From Chryseobacterium binzhouense (GTDB lineage: Bacteria > Bacteroidota > Bacteroidia > Flavobacteriales > Weeksellaceae), in NCBI RefSeq assembly GCF_007474545.1, contig NZ_VKOG01000001.1:620001-684000 (forward strand): 64,000 bases of DNA, written 5' to 3'. How positions within the stretch are numbered: position 1 is the stretch's first letter; each line of letters opens with the position of its first letter. Made by a program: the position numbers and the translations under genes. The notes beneath the pieces were generated by a model. The model ran no database searches and was not told where the DNA came from. It saw only the letters and a list, made by a program, of their open reading frames with translations. Below, piece after piece: positions 9,089 through 15,554 of this stretch.

Positions 9089-10222
9089 TCAGCATTTTTC
9101 CAAAACAATCGCCGCATTACATCCTCCAAAACCAGAAGCCGTTTTCAGAATATATTTAATTTTTGCCGGCTGATTTTCTTTTATAATATTCAGAGGTTGT
9201 GATGTTCCGATTTCTACAAAGTTCTTTGATGGAATTAATGTATTTCGCAAAGCAGATTCCATTGAAATGATGCTTTCTAACAATCCGGAAGCGCCAAGAC
9301 AATGTCCGTAATAAGCTTTCAAACTGTTTAAAGGAACGTTTTGCAAATCTATTCTGTTGAAAGCAATGGCTTCCATTTCATCATTGTAAATTGTAGCTGT
9401 TCCGTGTGCAGAAATGAAATCAATTTGCTGTGCCGAAACATTGGCTTCTTTCAATGCGTTTTTGATACTTGCAAACAGTCCATCTCCAGTCCTTGAAGGT
9501 CCGGAAATATGGTTTGCGTCATTGATGGCAGAATCTCCTGAAACTTTGAAACTAAAACTTCCGTTTTGAGTTGGTTCTGAAGTCATATACACCGCTGCTG
9601 CTGCCTCACCAATATTGATTCCGTTACGGTTTTTATCATAAGGTTTACATATTTCAGATCCGATTGCCTGAAAAGAATTGAATCCTGAAATCACAAACTC
9701 CGAAATTTCGTCTCCGGCAATAACAAAAGCATCTTTATATTTTCCAGCCTGAATCATATTTTTGGCAACAGCAATTGCCATTACTCCGGAAACACAGGCA
9801 TTGGAAACCACAATCGGTTTTGTTTTAAATCCGAAAAAATCAGCAATCTTTTGAGCTAAACTGGAAAGAAAAACGCTTTCCGGTAAAGTATCCTGATTTT
9901 TTAGTAAGCTGATATTTCCTTTTGTTGTTGATAAAATAAAAGCCGTTTTATCTGAAATGTGATTCTTTTCAATCAGTGGTTTTAAGCTTAGCAAAAACAT
10001 TTTTTCAAGCCTTGTAAAATTCTGATTGTCGAAGTTTTTATTAAATTCTTCATTCAGTTTTTCAGAATCAATCATTGAGGCATAAAAAGGCTTCTGGTTT
10101 TCTATGATTTTATGTAAACCTACACCAGATTTCCCTTCCAAAAGAGCACTCCAATTGGATGAAACATCAAAACCTAAAGGAGTGATGCAGTTGTAATCTG
10201 TGATGTGAATTTCCTTCTTCAT
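9089..10222 (-). CDS. Beta-ketoacyl-ACP synthase (KAS I/II type) of the flexirubin cluster
   Basis: 377 residues, thiolase fold. The decarboxylating Cys-His-His triad is complete: Cys143 in SNACVSG, His273 in SAHGTAT and His307 in YGHCLGASG. It should elongate the acyl chain with malonyl-ACP during polyene assembly. It is slightly shorter than FabF (about 410). Its start overlaps the thioesterase stop by 4 bases and it is followed at once by the half-length ketosynthase-like gene, so translational coupling of a heterodimer is plausible. Confidence 0.9.
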   Translation of the reverse strand: MKKEIHITDYNCITPLGFDVSSNWSALLEGKSGVGLHKIIENQKPFYASMIDSEKLNEEFNKNFDNQNFTRLEKMFLLSLKPLIEKNHISDKTAFILSTTKGNISLLKNQDTLPESVFLSSLAQKIADFFGFKTKPIVVSNACVSGVMAIAVAKNMIQAGKYKDAFVIAGDEISEFVISGFNSFQAIGSEICKPYDKNRNGINIGEAAAAVYMTSEPTQNGSFSFKVSGDSAINDANHISGPSRTGDGLFASIKNALKEANVSAQQIDFISAHGTATIYNDEMEAIAFNRIDLQNVPLNSLKAYYGHCLGASGLLESIISMESALRNTLIPSKNFVEIGTSQPLNIIKENQPAKIKYILKTASGFGGCNAAIVLEKC

Positions 10223-10641
10223 GATAATCCCATTTTATCTTTCCAGTCCTGAAAAAACTCTGGATTATACAGGCATAAATTGTTGCCGGAATCCAAAAAA
10301 ACCTGAATGGTTTCTCCCGAACAGACCAATTTATTGTCTTCGTTAAAAAGTTCGTATTTGTAAATTAATTTCGCTGACGTTGAATTTACGAAAGTGGTTA
10401 CAATTTTAAATGTCTCTCCATATCTTAACGGGAGAAAATGTTCACAGGTACTTTTTACAATCGGTGTTACAAATCCTGCTTTCTGAATATCAAGATAGGT
10501 TAAACCATGCTGTCTTCCGAAAGCTTCTCTTCCGTCTTCAAAATACACAATATAATGACCGTGCCACACAATTCCCAGCGGATCTGTTTCATTGAATCTT
10601 ACGCGTACTTCTTCGGTACAAGTTAAATCTTTAGACTGCAT
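10219..10641 (-). CDS. Acyl-CoA/ACP thioesterase, 4HBT hotdog family (flexirubin cluster)
   Basis: 140-residue YbgC/4-hydroxybenzoyl-CoA thioesterase-type hotdog protein. The signature is NETDPLGIVWHGHYIVYFED, with the catalytic Asp in the TDPLGIVWH segment. It may release or proofread acyl chains from the carrier protein during pigment assembly. It overlaps the ketosynthase start by 4 bases. The 143-base gap upstream contains a CCACAAAG repeat unit and then the GxxExxY gene, which separates it from the ABC exporter genes. Confidence 0.87.
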   Translation of the reverse strand: MQSKDLTCTEEVRVRFNETDPLGIVWHGHYIVYFEDGREAFGRQHGLTYLDIQKAGFVTPIVKSTCEHFLPLRYGETFKIVTTFVNSTSAKLIYKYELFNEDNKLVCSGETIQVFLDSGNNLCLYNPEFFQDWKDKMGLS

Positions 10642-10656
10642 TCTGTTTTATTTTTT

Positions 10657-10725
10657 ACCACAAAGGCACAAAGTTTTTCACAAGGTTCACAATAATCTTC
10701 ATATTTCCGCTTGTGTTCTTTGTGG
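10657..10725. repeat. CCACAAAG/CTTTGTGG repeat unit, left of the GxxExxY gene
   Basis: ACCACAAAGGCACAAAG at 10657-10673 faces TTGTGTTCTTTGTGG at 10711-10725 as an imperfect inverted pair. A second unit of the same kind lies at 11218-11326 on the other side of the GxxExxY gene. Such units are known to accompany GxxExxY genes in diverse bacteria (from memory); here this is read directly from the sequence. Confidence 0.7.
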
Positions 10726-10784
10726 GAAATCATTGCGTTCTTATTGGATAAAAACTACAAAGTATACAATGATTATTTAAAATT

Positions 10785-11165
10785 TTATATTGTTCCGTTG
10801 ATTAATCTTTTAACACCATTCTTAAACAAAACTGAATTAAAATTAATCAATAAACCTAATTTGCAATTGCTTAATTTTAAATACGTTAAAACTTGAGCAA
10901 TATGAATATTATTTAATGATTCTACAGATTTTATTTCTACAACAACTTTTTTTTCAATCAAAAAATCAAGTCTGTAGCCTATATCAAGTTTTATATCCTC
11001 ATATATCAACGGCATCGGTTTCTGTTTCTCTATCAATAGTCCGGATTTCTGCAATTCAAAATATAGACATTCTTCATATGCACTTTCTAAAAGTCCAGCT
11101 CCTAGTTGGCGATTAACTTTTAATCCTGCATCAAATATAATCCTTGAAACATCATTTTCATTCAT
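10785..11165 (-). CDS. GxxExxY protein (PD-(D/E)XK-like)
   Basis: 126 residues from the Met at 11165 (MNENDVSRI). The longer frame from 11243 reads through the flanking repeat, so the internal start is preferred. It carries the family's naming motif GAGLLESAYEECL, then YRLDFLIEKKVVVEIKSVE, which matches the D-(x)n-E-x-K core of the PDDEXK nuclease superfamily. GxxExxY proteins are widespread, of unknown function, and often come with short repeats. It interrupts the flexirubin block between thioesterase and exporter genes, which suggests a late insertion. It has no evident role in pigment synthesis. Confidence 0.85.
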   Translation of the reverse strand: MNENDVSRIIFDAGLKVNRQLGAGLLESAYEECLYFELQKSGLLIEKQKPMPLIYEDIKLDIGYRLDFLIEKKVVVEIKSVESLNNIHIAQVLTYLKLSNCKLGLLINFNSVLFKNGVKRLINGTI

Positions 11166-11217
11166 ATTATTTGTGTTTTTTAAGTTTAAATTTATTATGT
11201 TTAAACTGTTCATTTTT

Positions 11218-11326
11218 ACCACAAAGCTCACAAAGGATTTCATAAGGAACTCAAATTTATATAAATTTTTAGAAACTTATTTTATTTGTGCTCTTTGTGA
11301 AAAATCTTAGTGTTCTTTGTGGTTAA
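11218..11326. repeat. CCACAAAG/CTTTGTGG repeat unit, right of the GxxExxY gene
   Basis: ACCACAAAGCTCACAAAGG at 11218-11236 faces TTTGTGCTCTTTGTG at 11285-11299 and AGTGTTCTTTGTGGTTAA at 11309-11326. The outer arms pair as an inverted repeat. Its right edge runs into the stop codon of the ABC permease gene (11323-11325), so the unit supplies the 3' end of that gene. Confidence 0.7.
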
Positions 11327-12582
11327 ACCGCATTCTGTTTCCTTTCGTAAAATAATGCAATGGCAACCATCGTTACATAGAATAAAAATAAGAAAATCAA
11401 TTCTTTGGCAATATCGCCGATTCCACTGTTTCTTAAAATGATGTCGTAATAGGCATTCAATCCCCAATTCATCGGGGAAAATGCGGCGATTTTCTGCATA
11501 AATTCAGGCATCAAAAATACCGGAACCCAAATTCCACCGACTGCTGCCAAAACTACTACCGAAGTTGCACCAAACGGAGCAGACTGTTCCTGAGTGTCGG
11601 CAATTGTTCCCAATAAAACACCGAATCCTATGGCGGCTAATCCGGCAAACAATGTAACAACAAGAAGATTAAACATTTTTCCGGTCACGTCAAATTGCGG
11701 TAAATCCAAATAAGGAAAAAGGTAAATTCCTACTGCAACCATGAGTAAAAACTGAATGATGCAGATGATAAGATATGTAAATGTTTTCCCTAAAATATGA
11801 ATATAATACGGAGTCGGACTTACGCGAACTCTCACGCTCGTTCCCTGACTTTTTTCTTTTACTAAATTAATCGACAAAGGGACAACAATGAAAAATATAG
11901 CAAACAAAGCCCATGCAGGAACATTATGCTGCACAGAGTTGGGTTTGGCTTCTAAAGCGGATTCCGGAACGATTTCTTTAAAAGTAATTAAACTCTTGTT
12001 ATCTAGATCTTCTGTTGTTCCAAGTTGGTCTTGGAATGCTTTGTAGATTTTTTTATTTTCAATCTCAAAAACCATTTTGTTAATGGCATTTATCACAGAG
12101 TTTTTAAATCCGGCATTGGTTGCAGGATCGAAATATAAATGAATATCTTTTGCTTTTGAAATTTGTCGGTTAATTGTGGCAGAATCTGTTTCCAAACCAA
12201 ATGAACTAACAACAGTCTGAACTTTTGAATCAATATTTGAATTGATATCTTTTGTAAGATTCTTGGGAATCACAATTGCCATTTGATATTCTCCTGAAAA
12301 AACAGCTTCTTTAGCCGAATTTTCATTATAGTAAGTCAATAATTGAAAACTTTTGCTGGCATTCAGTTCGGATTCTATTCTTTTTGAAATTTCAGAATGG
12401 TCTTTGTCGATGAAAATAATCGGGATTTTTGAACCTTCCAGATTTTTAAACGTTGAATCCTGGATCAATGTAATGGTAATAATCAGCAGCAATGGCATTA
12501 AAAAAATAATGACAATTCCGCCAATATCACGCTTGAGCAATAGAATTTCTTTAAAAAAACTTCTCCACAGTTTATACAACAT
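11323..12582 (-). CDS. ABC-2 type transporter permease of the flexirubin cluster
   Basis: 419 residues. One N-terminal membrane segment (about 18-40) is followed by a large extracytoplasmic domain (about 41-215) and then five or six membrane segments, the ABC2_membrane_3 layout seen in drug and lipid exporters. It overlaps the ATPase gene by 11 bases and forms the exporter with it, probably moving pigment precursors or finished flexirubin to the outer membrane. The stop codon falls at the very edge of the CTTTGTGG repeat, so the original C-terminus may have been altered by that insertion. Confidence 0.88.
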   Translation of the reverse strand: MLYKLWRSFFKEILLLKRDIGGIVIIFLMPLLLIITITLIQDSTFKNLEGSKIPIIFIDKDHSEISKRIESELNASKSFQLLTYYNENSAKEAVFSGEYQMAIVIPKNLTKDINSNIDSKVQTVVSSFGLETDSATINRQISKAKDIHLYFDPATNAGFKNSVINAINKMVFEIENKKIYKAFQDQLGTTEDLDNKSLITFKEIVPESALEAKPNSVQHNVPAWALFAIFFIVVPLSINLVKEKSQGTSVRVRVSPTPYYIHILGKTFTYLIICIIQFLLMVAVGIYLFPYLDLPQFDVTGKMFNLLVVTLFAGLAAIGFGVLLGTIADTQEQSAPFGATSVVVLAAVGGIWVPVFLMPEFMQKIAAFSPMNWGLNAYYDIILRNSGIGDIAKELIFLFLFYVTMVAIALFYERKQNAV

Positions 12583-13324
12583 CTCTCAGTTCTTTTCCGG
12601 TTAATGATATGAAAACGTCTTCCAGATTTTCGGCGTTATCAACTTTTTGAATCAGTTCTTCGGGAGTTCCGGCTGCATGAATCTTTCCGTGATCAATAAT
12701 AGCGATTCGGGTACAAAAGTCTTCTGCTTCCGATAAATGGTGCGAAGTGTAAATGATGCATGTTCCTTTTTTGTTTAAATCTAAAAGGTAATCAATAATC
12801 GCTTTTTTGGACTGAACATCAACACCAACAGTTGGTTCGTCCAGAAAAAGAACTTTCGGGTTGTGAAGTGTTCCTGCCAGAAGGTTGCAACGGCGTTTCA
12901 TTCCTCCAGAAAACTGGTCAACTTTTTTATCGGCAAACTTTGATAAACCCATCAATTCCAGAGATTCATCAATAGACTTCTTTAAATTTTTATGGCTTAA
13001 ACCGTATAAGCTTCCGAAAAACATAAGGTTTTCTTTTGCGGTTAAAGTCGGATACAATGCATATTCCTGCGGAACAACACCAATGCTTTGTTTCAATTTT
13101 CTGCTGTTTTTCTGAGGCGAAAGTCCATTGATGGTAAAACTTCCTGATGTTGGTTTAATTAAACCTGAAAGCATAGAGATCAAAGTAGTTTTTCCAGCTC
13201 CGTTAGGACCAAGAATTCCGTAGATTTCGTTTTTATCAATATTCAAAGAAATATCATTTACAGAGAAATCTTCTGCATTTTTGTACTTTTTGTATAGGTT
13301 TTTTATTTCGATGATATATTCCAC
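12572..13324 (-). CDS. ABC transporter ATP-binding protein of the flexirubin cluster
   Basis: 250-residue ATPase with Walker A GPNGAGKT (39-46), Q-loop near PQEY, signature FSGGM (138-142) and Walker B VLFLDEP (158-164), followed by the switch His in YTSHH. It energises the adjacent ABC-2 permease, with which it overlaps by 11 bases. One base separates it from the BtrH-like gene upstream. The same ABC plus BtrH arrangement is a hallmark of flexirubin loci. Confidence 0.92.
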   Translation of the reverse strand: MEYIIEIKNLYKKYKNAEDFSVNDISLNIDKNEIYGILGPNGAGKTTLISMLSGLIKPTSGSFTINGLSPQKNSRKLKQSIGVVPQEYALYPTLTAKENLMFFGSLYGLSHKNLKKSIDESLELMGLSKFADKKVDQFSGGMKRRCNLLAGTLHNPKVLFLDEPTVGVDVQSKKAIIDYLLDLNKKGTCIIYTSHHLSEAEDFCTRIAIIDHGKIHAAGTPEELIQKVDNAENLEDVFISLTGKELRDVV

Positions 13325-13325
13325 C

Positions 13326-14321
13326 TTAGATTGCTTTTCTCAGTTTCTTATAAAAAGCCTCCTCCAAATCAGCAATATGCAGCATTGATTTTGATAGCTG
13401 ATTGTAAATGTCACTTTTTGAATTTCTGTTTTTATACACTCTTGCAATATCCACGGCGAAGTCTCTCCAAAGATCACCAATGGCGGTAATTTCTTTAGAA
13501 AGTTCTCTCAATTGATCATTTTTAAGAATTTCTGCTGCTTCCTGAAGAAAAGCTCCGTAAATAAAGCGGAATCCTCCACCGCCGGTACCGATTTCTTCCT
13601 GCATTCTGATCAATTGTCCGAGATAATGATTGGTTGTTTTTGTACCTTTTTTCTCAGCCCATTTCGGAATGCTTTTTGCAACCCATCTCATGGCTTTAAT
13701 ACCGATAATAGGGACAGGAGCGAGCATATTTTTACAAGTGTCTTTGATGCCTTTTTTAATGGCTTCTTCAAGATTTACAGTTTCCGGAATATAAGTTGGG
13801 AAGTACATATGACCTTTTGGAGCTAAAGCACCCTTTGCATACCTTACTTTTTCTAATTCTGCTTCGGAAAGAGTAGTGGTGAAGTCCATTACTGGATCAC
13901 TGATCAGAAATTTGCCATTTTCTTTTCCGTAAACCACAAGATTGTGAGCGTTGAAGTGGAATTTATATTCTTCAGGGAAATATGTCAGGTTGAAAACCCC
14001 AACCTGTAAACCTGTAGGAATATTTTTTTCTAAATTTTTTTCTAAAGCAGTCTGCGCTTCTTTTGGATTAGAAAATTTTTGTCTTTTGATTTTAATTCCC
14101 AATCTTTTTGCAGCTTTGCTGAAAATTGCACCCGGCATAGGACGGTAGCTGAATCCCGGTGCAAAATTTACTTTTAAAAAAGGTAAATACACAAAAAATA
14201 ATCCGGAACCTATTCCGAAAATCATAGGTTCGCTGATTTTTAAACCTTTATTAAGCAATAAATTAGAAGCTACACCGTTTTCACAGTGTGCAGTCTGATG
14301 ATGTTTAAAGTTGATTTGCAT
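13326..14321 (-). CDS. BtrH N-terminal domain protein (flexirubin cluster acyltransferase candidate)
   Basis: 331 residues. The N-terminal domain resembles BtrH, which in butirosin synthesis transfers an acyl group from a carrier protein to an amine. The candidate catalytic triad is visible: Cys13 in HCENGVASN, His126 in NAHNLVVYG and Asp142 in ISDP. The C-terminal half is a helical DUF4872-type region. In this context it could join the aryl-polyene acyl chain to the dialkylresorcinol by esterification, since flexirubin is such an ester. The exact step is inference. It is packed one to two bases from its neighbours in one operon. Confidence 0.85.
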   Translation of the reverse strand: MQINFKHHQTAHCENGVASNLLLNKGLKISEPMIFGIGSGLFFVYLPFLKVNFAPGFSYRPMPGAIFSKAAKRLGIKIKRQKFSNPKEAQTALEKNLEKNIPTGLQVGVFNLTYFPEEYKFHFNAHNLVVYGKENGKFLISDPVMDFTTTLSEAELEKVRYAKGALAPKGHMYFPTYIPETVNLEEAIKKGIKDTCKNMLAPVPIIGIKAMRWVAKSIPKWAEKKGTKTTNHYLGQLIRMQEEIGTGGGGFRFIYGAFLQEAAEILKNDQLRELSKEITAIGDLWRDFAVDIARVYKNRNSKSDIYNQLSKSMLHIADLEEAFYKKLRKAI

Positions 14322-14323
14322 AA

Positions 14324-14728
14324 CTATTTACCGTCGAAGTTTTTTAGTTCGTCTACTGAAATTCCGAAAGTGTCGGCATATTTTTTCAGGGTTGAATCAC
14401 TAAGTTTTTTGAATTTATTGGGTTTAGCATGGCGTTTTACCGTCCATTGCCACATCCCTACGTAGGAAGCAAGTACCTGAAAATCCATTTTATTGAGTTC
14501 CATAAAATAGATAATTGGACTTACCAAATTGTCTGCCACTTTTTGTTTTGCCTCTTCAATTCTTTCATTAATGAGTGAAAGCGACTCTTCGAGAGCGGCT
14601 TTTTTAGCATCCCAGCCAATACTGTTGGCGGTGGTATAATTATCATTTTCATCAGTAACGTATAACACCTCGGTCATATTTGCTGATTTCAGATTACTTT
14701 CGTCTTGTGGCAGATCTTGTTTTTTCAC
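14324..14728 (-). CDS. Small protein with XRE-like helix-turn-helix C-terminus (first gene of flexirubin block A)
   Basis: 134 residues. The N-terminal 40 residues are polar and probably disordered, the middle is a predicted coiled helix, and residues about 75-132 follow the pattern of a Cro/C1 helix-turn-helix (FQVLASYVGMWQWTVKRH, then LSDSTLKKYADTFGISVDEL). It could regulate the block it heads, but it may also have been recruited as a protein-interaction domain. It is two bases from the BtrH-like gene. No operator was identified. Confidence 0.65.
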   Translation of the reverse strand: MKKQDLPQDESNLKSANMTEVLYVTDENDNYTTANSIGWDAKKAALEESLSLINERIEEAKQKVADNLVSPIIYFMELNKMDFQVLASYVGMWQWTVKRHAKPNKFKKLSDSTLKKYADTFGISVDELKNFDGK

Positions 14729-14862
14729 AAAAAAATCTATTAAATAATTATGTTATTAATTGGCTAAAATAAGAAAATTGCAGGACATGGATTTGTCTGT
14801 GTTATAATTAGCTTTATTTAAGCTTTTAAGAGAATATATTTTACATTAATTCGGTAGCTAAA

Positions 14863-14899
14863 TAAAAAAGACTGCCTTTTTGGTGGCAGTCTCTTTTTT
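14863..14899 (-). terminator. Bidirectional hairpin terminator after the small membrane protein
   Basis: AAAAAGACTGCC and GGCAGTCTCTTTTT form a stem with T-runs on both strands. It lies just past the stop of the minus-strand gene at 14913 and shields the flexirubin block A promoter region. Confidence 0.8.
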
Positions 14900-14912
14900 G
14901 TTTTGATGATTT

Positions 14913-15308
14913 CTAAATTTTGTCTTGTAATGTAATTTTCTTAAAACTTATAAAAATTAATGTGACTGAACTAGTTATGAAAATTAAAAAAGGCAATAAA
15001 AAGTATAAGTTTGAGTAATAGGAATTAAAAATTCCAGAGAACATTACTAATGTAATTAGTGCTAGAAAGCAAAATATTTGTAAGTACTTATCTGTATAGT
15101 GCTTACATTTAAAAAAGACAAATAGGGTTGCAATTGTTAATGTGCTGAGGATAAAGGAACTCCAAGAGATTCCTAAATTATTGTAAGTGAAGCTTTGAAA
15201 AAAATCTACTAAATATATTAATAACATTATAATGATTGGAAATCCCTTTTGATCTGTACTACAGATCAATAAATACGATACAATGGATATGATTTTCAGT
15301 GCTTTCAT
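14913..15308 (-). CDS. Small hypothetical membrane protein
   Basis: 131 residues, very hydrophobic, with about four membrane segments (near 5-20, 24-38, 50-66 and 78-120). No recognised family. It has its own terminator downstream and faces the M16 peptidase gene across a 246-base intergenic region in which no other gene was found. Coding is supported by the Leu/Ile/Phe-rich helical pattern and the terminator placement, not by homology. Confidence 0.6.
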   Translation of the reverse strand: MKALKIISIVSYLLICSTDQKGFPIIIMLLIYLVDFFQSFTYNNLGISWSSFILSTLTIATLFVFFKCKHYTDKYLQIFCFLALITLVMFSGIFNSYYSNLYFLLPFLIFITSSVTLIFISFKKITLQDKI

Positions 15309-15554
15309 AGTTGTCTTAATTTAATTGCATGTTCTTTTAGCAGGATGTTCCATTTATTTTAAATTAGCTTGCTAGAATAGAAAAAGAAAGGTAAAAAGAA
15401 ATATTTTTAGCCGTTTAATTTGTTGTTTCGTTACTTAAATTTTTTTAATGTTGGTAAAATTATATAAAATTTTCAGGCAGTGGTGAAAAAATAAAGATTC
15501 TGTAACATTCCATTCATTTATAACACTAATCTGTTTTAAAATTTTAAATTCAAT

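Noticed and set aside
10785-11243. GxxExxY protein starting at 11243
   Set aside because: The first ten residues (MKSFVSFVVK) are encoded by the flanking repeat unit; the Met at 11165 starts right at the conserved domain.
11282-11467. 61-residue minus-strand frame at the end of the ABC permease gene
   Set aside because: A shadow in another frame of the permease gene and the repeat.
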